Positions 1 to 9,698 of a stretch of 64,000 nt of DNA are shown here, piece by piece (position 1 is the stretch's first letter; every line of letters begins with the position of its first letter). The notes beneath the pieces are model-generated. The model did no database searches and was not told where the DNA came from. It saw only the letters and a program-made list of their open reading frames with translations. The position numbers were made by a program, and so were the translations under genes. Where the stretch lies: positions 124,001 to 188,000 of the forward strand of contig NZ_JYLN01000010.1 of assembly GCF_001439735.1 (NCBI RefSeq), read 5' to 3'. This stretch comes from Pseudomonas paralactis. GTDB lineage: Bacteria > Pseudomonadota > Gammaproteobacteria > Pseudomonadales > Pseudomonadaceae.

Positions 1-409
1 GGTGCAAGCAGATCAAAGCGTGGAAATCAGCGCCAGCCAGCAACACGTGCTGGTGGCGGCGGACAAACACATCACCCTGCTGTGCGGTGGGGCCTACATC
101 AAGATGCAGGGCGGCAATATCGAGCTGGGCATGCCCGGCGATTTCATTGTGAAGGCTGCGAACAAACACTTCATTGACCCCAGCCATGCCGCGACGCAAC
201 TCAACAGCTGGCCCAGCACCTCGTTCAACGAACGCTTTCAACCCTTTTTCAACGGTCAACCCATGCGCAACCGTGCCTACGCCTTGGTTCGCAAAGACGG
301 CGCACGCTTCGAAGGCCGCACTGATGGCGAAGGCTACGTCACCCTGCAACAGGGCATGACGCTGGAAGGGTTGACATTGGAATGGCTAGAAAACGGAGAC
401 CCCACATGA
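1..409 (+). CDS. vgrG: Type VI secretion tip protein VgrG, C-terminal part (cut by window edge)
   Basis: This is the last ~135 residues of a VgrG spike protein; the reading frame is open at the left edge, so the GTG at position 2 is probably an internal valine. The sequence has the repetitive beta-prism character of the VgrG C-terminal (DUF2345-type) region: short hydrophobic/charged alternation, then GGAYIKMQGGNIELGMPGDF and VKAANK, typical of the end of the T6SS needle. A short tail (residues ~65-135) follows and may be an adaptor or cargo-binding extension for the effector encoded immediately downstream. The stop codon overlaps the effector start (ATGA), which fits the usual VgrG-effector-immunity order. 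The family call is firm; the role of the tail is inferred. Confidence 0.88.
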   Translation, partial: VQADQSVEISASQQHVLVAADKHITLLCGGAYIKMQGGNIELGMPGDFIVKAANKHFIDPSHAATQLNSWPSTSFNERFQPFFNGQPMRNRAYALVRKDGARFEGRTDGEGYVTLQQGMTLEGLTLEWLENGDPT

Positions 410-2211
410 CCGATAGCCCGACGACGCCCCGTGTCGCCCCCATGCACTACAACGCGCGGGGCAACCCCGTGCATACCTGGACCCTCACGCCCAGCCATAT
501 CACCGACCCGGTGCACTGCATATTGCCGCCGGACGGGGTGCTGCCGGTGATTTTTGTGCCGGGGATTATGGGGTCGAATTTGAAGAGCAAGCCTGCGGAG
601 CAGGAAAGTGAAGATTCGGGAGAGGAGGGGGTGCCTATCTGGCGGTTGGATGCCGGGTTTATGGGTAAGAACATATGGTTGGCCACAAATTGGTTCAACA
701 AAAAGCCAGGAGTGCGGCAACGCTTGTTGCATCCTGACAAGGTGGAAGTAGATAACGAAGGAGCGGTGCCCAAACTAGCCGTAGGCACGGTCATTACCCA
801 GCCGGAACGGGACAGGAAAAAGGCTGCCCTGGCCTTGACCCAGCGTTATAGAGAGCGCGGATGGGGCGAAGTCAGCGAAACCAGCTATCACGCGTTTCTT
901 CTTTGGCTGGAAGAAACTCTGAACAACCAGTTCCTGCCTCACCAATGGCCGCAGTTCGACGTTCGGCCTGAGCATCTGCACACCCGCAGTGTCGAGCCCG
1001 GCCCAGTTCAAGTCACCGAGTTGAAACCTGAAATGCCCATCGCCATGCCCGGGTTGGGCGCTAACCTGGCGGCGCAGTTGCCGTCGATTATTTCGGACGA
1101 GTTGGCGGCGCGTGGTGGCTACCGTATGCCGGTGCATGCCTGTGGTTATAACTGGCTGGACTCCAACGAGGAGGCCGCTTCAAGGCTGGCTGTGCGTATT
1201 GATGAACTCATGCAGCAGTACGGTCGCAACTGCCAACAGGTGATTCTGGTTACCCACTCCATGGGCGGGCTGGTGGCACGGCGATGCGCGCAGCTACCGG
1301 GTATGGCCGACAAAATTGCCGGCGTCGTGCACGGCGTGATGCCCGCCATCGGGGCGCCGGTCGCTTACCGTCGCTGCAAGGTCGGGATGCGCGACGAAGA
1401 CCCCATTGCCGGCGCGGTCATTGGACCCACCGGCCAGGAGGTCACCGCTGTATTTGCGCAGGCACCCGGTGCCTTGCAATTGCTGCCCACCCAGGACTAC
1501 GCCCCGGGCTGGCTGCGGCTGATTGACGAGCGCGGAGCCCCGGCTATGCCGCGTCAACCGGTAAAGGATCCTTACGAAGAGATTTATCTACGCCGTGACC
1601 GCTGGTGGGGATTGTTGCGTGAAGAGTGGTTGGCACCGAAGGATGGGGATCCGATTACTTGGAAAGATTTCGCGAATAACATCCGGAGCGCAAAAGAGTT
1701 TCACCAGGATATTGCTGGGTCTTACCACCCTCAAACCTACGTTTACTACGGCAACGACGATAAGCACCCCAGTTTCGAATCCATCACCTGGGAGATGCGT
1801 CGTGGGTCTCGCCTCAATGGCCCTTATGCCTCAAGCCCGGATGCTTTCACGGTGTCCAGCCTGCAAATGCATGAGGTGCGTGACGACGGGCGAAGCCCGT
1901 TGTACGTAGGCGGGCAAGCCGAAAGCGTAATGCCCCCACGGGGTGACCCCAATGCGCCAGTAAAGACCGTACAGACCAGCTATTGGGAACTGCATTGCCG
2001 TATGCAGGACGGCGCTGGCGACGGCACCGTACCGGTGAGCTCCGGCCGCGCGCCGATCAGGCAGGTCCGCCAGGGTTCTGTCCGCCAGCAAGTGCAGGCA
2101 CCGGGTTTCGATCATGAAGCGTCCTACGCCAGCCCGCTCACCCAGCAATTCACCCTCTACTCCCTGATCAAGATCGCGGCGAAAGCCAAGAGGCCTCTAT
2201 GCGCAGGCTGA
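406..2211 (+). CDS. T6SS lipase/phospholipase effector (Tle family, probably Tle4-like)
   Basis: Predicted 601-residue alpha/beta hydrolase. The ATG at 406 overlaps the vgrG stop (ATGA) and is preferred to the in-frame ATG at 382. An early VPGIMGSNL block (LCAT/lipase-like oxyanion region) is followed by the nucleophile elbow THSMGG with Ser285, and plausible acid and base Asp539 (GDGTVP) and His570 (GFDHEAS), which would complete a Ser-Asp-His triad. There is no signal peptide, as expected for cargo delivered by the VgrG needle. Position between vgrG and two lipoprotein genes resembling Tli4 immunity proteins points to an antibacterial phospholipase acting in the target periplasm. Tle4 is inferred mainly from the partner; Tle2/Tle3-like assignments are not excluded. 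Confidence 0.8.
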   Translation: MTDSPTTPRVAPMHYNARGNPVHTWTLTPSHITDPVHCILPPDGVLPVIFVPGIMGSNLKSKPAEQESEDSGEEGVPIWRLDAGFMGKNIWLATNWFNKKPGVRQRLLHPDKVEVDNEGAVPKLAVGTVITQPERDRKKAALALTQRYRERGWGEVSETSYHAFLLWLEETLNNQFLPHQWPQFDVRPEHLHTRSVEPGPVQVTELKPEMPIAMPGLGANLAAQLPSIISDELAARGGYRMPVHACGYNWLDSNEEAASRLAVRIDELMQQYGRNCQQVILVTHSMGGLVARRCAQLPGMADKIAGVVHGVMPAIGAPVAYRRCKVGMRDEDPIAGAVIGPTGQEVTAVFAQAPGALQLLPTQDYAPGWLRLIDERGAPAMPRQPVKDPYEEIYLRRDRWWGLLREEWLAPKDGDPITWKDFANNIRSAKEFHQDIAGSYHPQTYVYYGNDDKHPSFESITWEMRRGSRLNGPYASSPDAFTVSSLQMHEVRDDGRSPLYVGGQAESVMPPRGDPNAPVKTVQTSYWELHCRMQDGAGDGTVPVSSGRAPIRQVRQGSVRQQVQAPGFDHEASYASPLTQQFTLYSLIKIAAKAKRPLCAG

Positions 2212-3452
2212 CCGTATTTTTTACATGCCTGCTGCTTGGATCGGTTGCAGGGTGCGCCACCTTCAAACAACCCAGTGAACAGGAGAAACAAACCGTGCAC
2301 GAATTGACCAGCAACATGCGCACCTGGGCGCTGGGCCGTGGGCTGATAGATTTGCCCGCCAACTGGACGGGGGGCGGGGATGTGAAGCTGTACTACGGAT
2401 TGGGAGCTGATCACTCAAGCGTTGAGGTCTTGATCTTGGGGGAGCGCGTGACGCAGGAGCGATTTGATGCAGCCTTGAATGAGCGGTCACGTCGGATTTC
2501 GGCAGTCAAGAACTATAAGAATTCAGATGTGTCGATGCTGGTGTCGGCAAAATTTGTCTCACCCAGGGAAACGTTGCTGCAGTACTACAAGCAGGCAACA
2601 CGCCGCCAAACATTCGTTCATGAGTCTCATCTGCTGATCGATGATGTCTACGTCATGCTCAGGGCTCAATCATACGAAGGCGATACGGATCCCGTTGAAG
2701 CCCAACTCTTAAAGCTGTCGAAGGAAATCTTCAAAGTCACCCCTGAAACCGCAGGCGCGGGGTTTGCACTTGGGCCGGTTGTCATTCGCAGTCATCACGA
2801 CCATGAGATCGCCAGTTTCTATTTTCGCCCCCCCGCTTCAGACGTATCGCTGAACGTCTACTACAACGCCTTATCACCTGATGATGGCGAACGTTTGCAT
2901 GTTCGAACCCAAAAAGACGGGAAAATATTCCTCGCAGGCGATTATGAACAACTGCGTATAGGCAAAATCACATTAGCCGGAATGCAAGCCGAAGAATCCT
3001 TGATCGGCTTCAGTGATGACACACATCGTCAAATACTTTTCGTCAGCGAGAACTATCGAGATAACCCATCCCTAAGCCGTCCAGCTATGAGTATTCGCCT
3101 ATCGGCAGGCGGAAAAAAGCGTACCGCCATAGATCCTGATAAACCCAGGGATCTTGTGCGCTGGACCCTTCCCCAATTCGCCAACAAAGGCTACGAGCGG
3201 CCTCTCTGGCAACGACCCGCGTCACCGGAACCCGTCAACCCCTCGCTCACCGACTACGAAGCCATGGCCGTGTGGGACGCGATCCTCAAATCCGTACGCA
3301 TCCGCTACGGCTCGGTCGCGCCCAAGCCGGACCCCTGGGCCAACATTCGCGGGCCCAGTGCCGAAGAAGCTGCCGAAAGCAAGCGCATCCTCGATGAGTT
3401 CATTGCCAGCTTGGAAAAACGTAGGTCATTACCAGGGGATAGCGATCAATGA
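2199..3452 (+). CDS. T6SS immunity lipoprotein, Tli4-like (copy 1)
   Basis: 417-residue lipoprotein with a signal peptide and lipobox (LLLGSVAGC, Cys ~19), predicted to sit in the periplasm tethered to a membrane. It overlaps the effector gene by 13 bases, so the two are translationally coupled. The N-terminal domain begins with KQPSEQEKQTVHEL and the C-terminal half contains VIRSHHDHEIASFYF, resembling the two-domain Tli4 family that blocks Tle4 phospholipases. It is followed, again with overlapping stop and start (ATGA), by a close paralogue. The most likely job is to protect the producer from its own or sibling lipase effector. Tli4 membership is from recognition of architecture and context, not a search. 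Confidence 0.75.
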   Translation: MRRLTVFFTCLLLGSVAGCATFKQPSEQEKQTVHELTSNMRTWALGRGLIDLPANWTGGGDVKLYYGLGADHSSVEVLILGERVTQERFDAALNERSRRISAVKNYKNSDVSMLVSAKFVSPRETLLQYYKQATRRQTFVHESHLLIDDVYVMLRAQSYEGDTDPVEAQLLKLSKEIFKVTPETAGAGFALGPVVIRSHHDHEIASFYFRPPASDVSLNVYYNALSPDDGERLHVRTQKDGKIFLAGDYEQLRIGKITLAGMQAEESLIGFSDDTHRQILFVSENYRDNPSLSRPAMSIRLSAGGKKRTAIDPDKPRDLVRWTLPQFANKGYERPLWQRPASPEPVNPSLTDYEAMAVWDAILKSVRIRYGSVAPKPDPWANIRGPSAEEAAESKRILDEFIASLEKRRSLPGDSDQ

Positions 3453-4783
3453 ATAGCGCCCATCGGCTTTCTTTTGGCCGCCTTCATCCTAAAGCCCCCC
3501 AGCTTCTTTTCATGTGCTTGACGGTCGCGTTGCTCACGGGTTGCGCCGCCTTCAAACAACCCAGTGAACAGGAGAAACAAACCGTGCACGAATTGACCAG
3601 CACCATGCGCACCTGGGCGTTGGGCCGAGGTTTGATTGATTTGCCGGCCAACTGGAGTGGTGGCGGCGACGTGAAGCTCTACTACGGGCTGGGCGCCGAT
3701 CATGCGTCTGTTGAGGTACGCGTGTTGGGAGAGAACGTGACGCAGGAGCGGTTTGATGCCGCATTGAATGAGCGTGCACGTCGAATCGCGGCTGTCAAAA
3801 ATGATGAGCAGCAGGACGCATCCATGTTGGTTTCAGCAAGGCTCGAAACCCCGCAGAAGATATGGCTGCAGTATTTTGAGAGCACCGAAGTCCCAGATAC
3901 ATTCGTGCACGAATTCCATCTGCTGGTGGGCGACGCCTACGTCATGCTCCGCGCTGTCTCCTTCAATGGTAATACCGCTCCTGTTGAAGATCGTCTGTTA
4001 AAACTTTCAAAAGAGATCTTCAAAGTCACCCCTGAAACCGCAGGCGCTGGCTTTGCACTGGACTCCATTGTCATTCGCAGTCATCACGATCAGGAGATCG
4101 CTAGTTTCGACTTTAGCCCACCAGCCTCAGATGTCTCGCTGAGTATCTATATCAACGCTTTGTCGCCTGATGATGAAGAACGCTTGCACGTGCGCACCCC
4201 CAAAGACGGGCAAATTTTTCTCGCAGGGGATTACGAAAATTTGCGGGCAAGGAAAATTACGTTGGCCGGCATGCAAGCTGAAGAGTCCCTGATCGGCTTC
4301 AGCGATGACACTCACCGTCAAATACTCTTTGTGAGCGAAAACTACCGGGACAATCCTTCGCTGGCTCGGCCTGGCATGAGCATCCGTTTGTCGGCGGGTG
4401 GCATGAAAGGAGAGTCAGTTGATCCCAACGAACCCGAAGACCTGGTGCGCTGGACCCTTCCCCAATTCGCCAACAAAGGCTACGAACTCCCACTCTGGCA
4501 ACAACCCGCGTCACCAGAACCCGTCAACCCCTCGCTCACCGACTACGAAGCCATGGCCGTGTGGGACGCAATCCTCAAATCCGTACGCATCCGCTACGGC
4601 GCGGTCGCGCCCAGACCGGACCCTGAGGCCAACATTCGCGGCCCCAGTGTCAAGGAGGCTGCTGAAAGCAAACGCATCCTCCATGAATTTATCGCCAGCT
4701 TTGAAAACCCAAGCCATGTCCCTGGGCGTGGTTCAGCGGGAGCAACAGGGATGCGTTCACCGTGTGTAAGCAACGAACTCTAA
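3449..4783 (+). CDS. T6SS immunity lipoprotein, Tli4-like (copy 2, tandem paralogue)
   Basis: 444-residue paralogue of the preceding gene with a longer N-terminus and lipobox LLTGC. The first ~60 mature residues and the region around the last third (SLTDYEAMAVWDAILKSVRI) are almost identical in DNA and protein to copy 1, while the middle (e.g. NYKNSDVS versus NDEQQDAS) has diverged. It overlaps copy 1 by four bases (ATGA). A tandem second immunity gene is often taken as protection against a variant effector of competitors. The C-terminus ends in an unrelated short extension (VPGRGSAGATGMRSP...), so the end may be recently altered. Confidence 0.75.
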   Translation: MNSAHRLSFGRLHPKAPQLLFMCLTVALLTGCAAFKQPSEQEKQTVHELTSTMRTWALGRGLIDLPANWSGGGDVKLYYGLGADHASVEVRVLGENVTQERFDAALNERARRIAAVKNDEQQDASMLVSARLETPQKIWLQYFESTEVPDTFVHEFHLLVGDAYVMLRAVSFNGNTAPVEDRLLKLSKEIFKVTPETAGAGFALDSIVIRSHHDQEIASFDFSPPASDVSLSIYINALSPDDEERLHVRTPKDGQIFLAGDYENLRARKITLAGMQAEESLIGFSDDTHRQILFVSENYRDNPSLARPGMSIRLSAGGMKGESVDPNEPEDLVRWTLPQFANKGYELPLWQQPASPEPVNPSLTDYEAMAVWDAILKSVRIRYGAVAPRPDPEANIRGPSVKEAAESKRILHEFIASFENPSHVPGRGSAGATGMRSPCVSNEL

Positions 4784-4803
4784 AAAAGCGTTAGGAGCAA
4801 TTC

Positions 4804-7800
4804 ATGAAAACAGTCTGGGGTTACCTCAAACGCTGGGGCCTGCCGGTGCTGCGCCAATTCAACCAGGCATGGCCGGTGTTGGTGCTGTTGGGGGTGATGT
4901 TCTTGCTGGTCGCCATCTGGTGGCTGGGCCCGCAGTGGACGTGGCGTGAGCGCCAACCGTTGGCCGAGTGGGCGATGCGGGTCTCGGCCAGTGTGGCGGT
5001 GATCGTGGTGCCGCTGCTGATCTGGGCGTGGCGCGTGCGCGAGCGTTATCAGCGTTTGCAGGTTGAACGCCAGCATGAGGCTGCCGTGCAAGCCGACCCT
5101 TGCTTGCCTTATATCGAGGCGCAGGAGCGGGCGTTGGACCGCAGCCTGGGCAGCCTGCTGAATAATATGGAGCGCCGCCGTTCACTGTATCAACTGCCGT
5201 GGTACCTGGTGCTCGGTGAGGAGAATGCCGGCAAGACCAGTCTGATCACCCGCTCCAACCAGAGCTTTTCGTTGTCTCATGTGACCAAGGCTGGGGTCAG
5301 GGCTCAGGAAGAGCAACTGGCCTACCCGGTGGATTGGTGGATCGGGGACGAGGCGGTGTTGATTGACCCACCGGGTGAATTTCTCAGCCACCCGGATTCA
5401 CCGGCTGAAAACGTCGAGCAGCAGGGCAAGTTCAAGCCGGTGTTGCCCACCGGCACTCATGCGCGCCTTTGGTCGCACCTGCTCGACTGGCTGACGCGTA
5501 ACCGCAGCCGTCGGGCATTGAACGGCGTGGTGCTGGTAATTGATATACAGGCCTTGTTGGCGCAACGTCCCGAACAACGCAAGGCCCATGCCAACCTGCT
5601 GCGCACCCGGCTGTTTGAGCTGACGCGGCAATTGGGCACGCGCTTGCCGGTGTACGTGACGCTGAGCAAGTTCGACCTGCTGGAAGGCTTCGAAGAATTC
5701 TTCGCCAGGTTATCGCGCAGTGGCCGCGAAGATCTGCTGGGTTTCACGTTCAGCCTGGACGCGGTGGATGACTTTGATGCCTGGCTGGCGGAACTGACGC
5801 GCCAATATCAAGCCTTTGTCGATTGCCTCTGCGAACAGGTTTTCAACAGCACCCGGGAGGCGCGCACGTTGGATGAGTGTGATCGCTTGCAGGCGCTGAT
5901 GCATCAGATGGCGGGCTTGCGCCGCGCGTTGTTTGGTTTCCTGACTGAAATGCTTGGCAGTGATCGGTTCACCACACCCGCGTTGGTGCGCGGGCTGTAT
6001 TTTTCCTCGGTGTTGCAGCAGGGCACTCTGAGCAATGCTTTCATCAAAGAAGCAGGGCAGGCGTATCAACTGCCGCCACCGCCACCGGAGGTCAAACCGG
6101 CCGGTGGCACGGTTATCTACTTTGCCCAGCAACTGTTCCAGCGGGTGATCTACCCCGAAGCGGGGCTGGCGGGCGACAACATCAAGGTGGCCCGCAGCAA
6201 GCGGCGGCTGTTGATCGCGGGGTTCAGCGTTGCGTCCCTGGGATGTTTGGTGACCATCGGCACCTGGCAGTTTTACTTCAATATCAACCGCGACAAGGCG
6301 GCCAACGTATTGGCCAAGAGCCAGGAGTTCAGTGAGCGGGATATCGACGCCAAGGTCGACCCCACCGGGCGCAACCTGTTGCTGCCCCTGGACCAGATCC
6401 GTGATGCGGTGCTGGTCTATGGCGACTACCGCCAAGCCTGGCCGTTGCTGTCGGACATGGGGTTGTACCAGGGCAGGGCGATTGGCCCCACCGTAGACGA
6501 AGCCTACCTGAATCTGTTGTCCAAGCGCTTCCTGCCGGCGATTGCCAGCGGTGTGCTCGACGCCATCAACGCGGCGCCCGCCGGTAGCAACAAGCAACTG
6601 GCGGCCTTGCGCGTGTACCGTATGCTCGAAGAGCGCCCCAACCGCCGTGCGGCCATCGTCGAAGAGTGGGTTGCCAAGCAATGGCAGCGTGCCTATCCCG
6701 GTCAGGGCCAGCTGCAGGCTGATCTGATGGGGCACCTGGGCTACGCGCTGAAATACGCCGATGCCGACCTGCCGCACTACCGCGAACGCATTACCCAAGT
6801 GCAGCAGCAACTGCGCCAGTTGCCCATGGCCGAACGGGTCTATATGAGCCTCAAACAGGACGCTCTGGAACGTTTGCATCGCCCGTTGGACCTGCGCAAC
6901 GAGGTCGGCCCGGCATTCGATATCGTCTACCGTCCGCTGAACACCGATCAAGCGGGCAGCGGCCTGCAATTGCCGCCGCTGCTCACCGCCAAGGGCTTCA
7001 AGGACTATTTCGAACCGGGCACCGAGGGCATCATCGAACTGGCAATGATCGACCAGTGGGTACTGGGCGAACGACAACGTCTGGACTACTCCGACGAAGA
7101 TCGCAACGTGCTGACCCAGCGTATCCGCGCCCTGTACAGCGCCGACTACGTGGACAGCTGGCGGCGGGCGTTGAACCAGTTTGCAGTGACCGACTTCGAT
7201 GACCTTAGCCACGGTGTGGCGGTATTGGAGCAAGTCACCGGCCCGGCCGCGCCGCTACGACGCTTGCTGGAAACCCTGCGCGACAACAGCGTGATCTACC
7301 CGACCGTTCCCTTGGCTGAAGGGCAAGCGCCGCTCAAGCTCGACAAGGTGTCTGAGGGGCAACAACAGGCGGCCGGGATTCGGCGCGCATTCTCCAGTCT
7401 TTCAGAACTGATCACCGCACGAGGCGACCAGCCGTCTTACTACGAAGAAACCCTGCGCTCGGTCAGCGCCGTCTATGACTACGCCAAAGCCGTGCACGAC
7501 AATCCCGACCCCGGCAAAGCCGCCCTTAAAACCGTGCTTAACCGCTTCTCCCTGGGCGGTGCCGATCCCATCGCCAACCTGCAACGTGTTGCCGTGGGCC
7601 TGCCCGAACCGCTGAACCAGCAAGTCAAAAAGCTTGCCGACCAGACGTCTCAGGTACTGGTGATTGCCGCTCTGCGCGAGCTGGAGAAACGCTGGGACAG
7701 CGAAATCTACAGCTTCTACCGCGAGCGTCTGGCGGGCCGCTATCCGTTCAAGGCCAGTGGCGAGGATGCGTCGCTGGATGATTTCGAGGCCTTCTTCGGT

Positions 7801-8442
7801 CCACAAGGACGCTTGCAGCAATTCCACGATCAGTACCTGAACGTGTTCCTCAAAGACAACCTCGATGCGCTTTACTCCGACAGCCTTGGCGGCTACCTGG
7901 TGCGCAGCGATGTGCTGGAACAGCTGAAAAAAATCGAGCGCATCCGCGATACCTTCTTCAACCATCGCGGCCACCTCGCGGTGCAACTCACCATCGAACC
8001 TCTGGCCCTGAGCGCCACCCGCCTGAGCAGCATGCTCAGTGTCGACGGCCAGCTTATCCCGTACCAACACGGCGCCCCGCAACGCATCGGGCTGGTCTGG
8101 CCCAACAGCCTGGGCAACACCAACGGCAGCCAACTGACCCTGGTGCACAGCACCGGCAACACCGCCAGCCTGAGCTATCGCGGGCCGTGGTCGCTGTTCC
8201 GCCTACTCAGCCGTGGGCACCTCAATGGCCGCACCGACACCAGCGTGGACCTGACTTTTTCTGTCGCCGATGGGTTGATGCGTTATCGGATTGGGGCGGA
8301 GAAAGCTAATAACCCAATCACCCAGCGCAGTTTTGAAGGGTTTGTATTGCCCAGGACCCTGCTTGAAGAGCGCCAGACGAAGAGAGACCCAAGCAAGGTT
8401 GGAAGTGTCGCCGCAACCGCTATCAGCGATGAGCGCCCATAA
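4804..8442 (+). CDS. tssM: Type VI secretion system membrane subunit TssM (IcmF)
   Basis: 1212 residues, the normal length for TssM. Two N-terminal transmembrane segments (about residues 22-44 and 57-79) precede a cytoplasmic NTPase-like domain with a Walker A motif GEENAGKT (138-145); a third membrane segment (about 467-490) leads into a large periplasmic part. TssM forms the trans-envelope complex with TssL and TssJ. It begins 20 bases after the second immunity gene and on the same strand, so it is likely co-transcribed. Whether this is an orphan copy or the tail of a complete T6SS cluster cannot be told because the upstream side lies outside the window; no other core T6SS gene follows. Confidence 0.92.
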   Translation: MKTVWGYLKRWGLPVLRQFNQAWPVLVLLGVMFLLVAIWWLGPQWTWRERQPLAEWAMRVSASVAVIVVPLLIWAWRVRERYQRLQVERQHEAAVQADPCLPYIEAQERALDRSLGSLLNNMERRRSLYQLPWYLVLGEENAGKTSLITRSNQSFSLSHVTKAGVRAQEEQLAYPVDWWIGDEAVLIDPPGEFLSHPDSPAENVEQQGKFKPVLPTGTHARLWSHLLDWLTRNRSRRALNGVVLVIDIQALLAQRPEQRKAHANLLRTRLFELTRQLGTRLPVYVTLSKFDLLEGFEEFFARLSRSGREDLLGFTFSLDAVDDFDAWLAELTRQYQAFVDCLCEQVFNSTREARTLDECDRLQALMHQMAGLRRALFGFLTEMLGSDRFTTPALVRGLYFSSVLQQGTLSNAFIKEAGQAYQLPPPPPEVKPAGGTVIYFAQQLFQRVIYPEAGLAGDNIKVARSKRRLLIAGFSVASLGCLVTIGTWQFYFNINRDKAANVLAKSQEFSERDIDAKVDPTGRNLLLPLDQIRDAVLVYGDYRQAWPLLSDMGLYQGRAIGPTVDEAYLNLLSKRFLPAIASGVLDAINAAPAGSNKQLAALRVYRMLEERPNRRAAIVEEWVAKQWQRAYPGQGQLQADLMGHLGYALKYADADLPHYRERITQVQQQLRQLPMAERVYMSLKQDALERLHRPLDLRNEVGPAFDIVYRPLNTDQAGSGLQLPPLLTAKGFKDYFEPGTEGIIELAMIDQWVLGERQRLDYSDEDRNVLTQRIRALYSADYVDSWRRALNQFAVTDFDDLSHGVAVLEQVTGPAAPLRRLLETLRDNSVIYPTVPLAEGQAPLKLDKVSEGQQQAAGIRRAFSSLSELITARGDQPSYYEETLRSVSAVYDYAKAVHDNPDPGKAALKTVLNRFSLGGADPIANLQRVAVGLPEPLNQQVKKLADQTSQVLVIAALRELEKRWDSEIYSFYRERLAGRYPFKASGEDASLDDFEAFFGPQGRLQQFHDQYLNVFLKDNLDALYSDSLGGYLVRSDVLEQLKKIERIRDTFFNHRGHLAVQLTIEPLALSATRLSSMLSVDGQLIPYQHGAPQRIGLVWPNSLGNTNGSQLTLVHSTGNTASLSYRGPWSLFRLLSRGHLNGRTDTSVDLTFSVADGLMRYRIGAEKANNPITQRSFEGFVLPRTLLEERQTKRDPSKVGSVAATAISDERP

Positions 8443-8450
8443 GTCAGCGA

Positions 8451-9239
8451 TCACACACCACCCGCTCGACACGCACCGTTTTCAGTGTCATTTGTATTTC
8501 GAATGTACCGGGTAAGGCCTTGCAGCAATTGGGAGAAACGTTGGGCATAGATATCCCCCTGCGATGGAAGCAGCCAAGTGCTGTTGATTTCCAGCTGAAC
8601 GCTGGGAACGCCAAGAGAGGAGGCAAATCGTGTGAGCGTATGATGCTTGGCGGCAGGGAAGTAGTCGTCTGAGAAGTTGCGAAGCCCTTCCTTGCGCAAC
8701 GCTTTGCGCAAGGAAGGGACGATATCCGTGCGGCCCAGCAACGACGCCCCTTCCATGGTGCCAAAGTCGACATCGTAGGGGCGCGAGGTGCTGCTGCCGT
8801 GGAGGTCAATCAATAGCTTGGGCTTGTGCTGTTTGATCAGCTCGGCGACTTCGGCCTTGAAGGCATTGTCGTCGTAGTAGTTGGGGTCGGATGGGCTGTG
8901 GTATTGGGTATAAATGACCGTTGCGCAGGTTAAGGTATTGAGCAGTTTGGCCAGCGCCGCCGTGCCTGCGCCGTCGGAAAAACGATAGCTGCCTTCTCGA
9001 TAGGGCTTCGTGGCGTGGGGCGCGGTGATGAGGACGGGCGTACTGCCTTTGAGGACGGCATACCAAGCGGTGTCGGTGGGGGCGGCTGTGGCACTTTGAG
9101 CCTCGATCGCTGTTTCAATCGTTATCGCTTCTTGTATCTGCGACGGCTCGATGAGGGCGCGTTCTGCCTGTGCCACTCCCATGGTAGTGAGCAAGCCGAT
9201 CGCCAGCGTTACGCTGATGGCGCGTGGGCGCAAGTTCAT
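8451..9239 (-). CDS. Secreted N-formylglutamate amidohydrolase-like protein
   Basis: 262 residues with a cleavable signal peptide (TMGVAQA). The mature part shows the N-formylglutamate amidohydrolase fold signature: ITAPHATKPYREG near residue 73, LLIDLHGSS near 140 and VQLEIN near 215, which would supply the metal-binding His/Glu residues. Classical HutG-type enzymes are cytoplasmic, so an exported member is more likely to act on another amide or peptide substrate. It converges with tssM with only eight bases between the stop codons. Substrate unknown. Confidence 0.7.
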   Translation of the reverse strand: MNLRPRAISVTLAIGLLTTMGVAQAERALIEPSQIQEAITIETAIEAQSATAAPTDTAWYAVLKGSTPVLITAPHATKPYREGSYRFSDGAGTAALAKLLNTLTCATVIYTQYHSPSDPNYYDDNAFKAEVAELIKQHKPKLLIDLHGSSTSRPYDVDFGTMEGASLLGRTDIVPSLRKALRKEGLRNFSDDYFPAAKHHTLTRFASSLGVPSVQLEINSTWLLPSQGDIYAQRFSQLLQGLTRYIRNTNDTENGACRAGGV

Positions 9240-9249
9240 GAGGAGATGC

Positions 9250-9477
9250 TCAGGCCGGGCGTGGCCTCAGTTTTTTGGTGATGCGCACGCACCCTGTAAT
9301 TTGGTTGAACTGCACGTAATGGGCTTGCGCCGTCCATTCCTCGACCAGGATCAAATATTCGGCCGGCGGATTGATCTGGCGCAGATAACCGCACAGCAGG
9401 CGTGTGCGTCGCGCGTTCATCGGCTGCTTTAGTGTCAAGATGACGTTGTCTGCGGCACGGCATTCAGTGATCTCCAT
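9250..9477 (-). CDS. Small conserved-type hypothetical protein
   Basis: 75 residues starting MEITECRAADNV. The ATG at 9477 is chosen over the one at 9492 because a GAGGGG ribosome-binding site lies seven bases upstream of 9477 and none precedes 9492. No signal peptide or membrane segment. The sequence ends in a basic patch (RITKKLRPRPA). It lies just upstream of the amidohydrolase-like gene on the same strand, ten bases apart, so the two may be co-transcribed. Function not recognised. Confidence 0.55.
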   Translation of the reverse strand: MEITECRAADNVILTLKQPMNARRTRLLCGYLRQINPPAEYLILVEEWTAQAHYVQFNQITGCVRITKKLRPRPA

Positions 9478-9585
9478 GACTGAGCCCCTCATCGAGTGCT
9501 GGCGGCAAACGTGCTGGCCCAGTATCAGAGGCTGGGGATTCTCGCCGCGTGGCGTTCATTCTCAGATGAGGCGTTGCAGGCGTCT

Positions 9586-9603
9586 ACTGTCATACATGAC
9601 AGT
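9586..9603. promoter_or_regulatory. 18-bp palindrome in the gap upstream of the small ORF
   Basis: ACTGTCAT-AC-ATGACAGT is a perfect 8-2-8 inverted repeat. It lies about 108 bases upstream of the small ORF at 9477 and about 95 bases downstream of the AraC-type gene stop. It could be a regulator-binding site for the 9477/9239 pair, or a weak terminator hairpin. A short T run (CCTTTAG) follows on the + strand only, which is the wrong strand for a terminator of the AraC gene. Confidence 0.4.
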
Positions 9604-9698
9604 CCTTTAGTCGGTTGTGCACTGCCGTGACTCATTCCTCGACGTAACGGGCGTTAAATGATTCAGAGGCACAGACTGTCGACTACGTGCGCTCAGCT

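Noticed and set aside
5710..7233. A 507-codon open frame antisense to tssM
   Set aside because: It lies wholly within a well-supported gene, has His/Val/Gln-rich composition typical of antisense frames in high-GC DNA, and no ribosome-binding site or domain.
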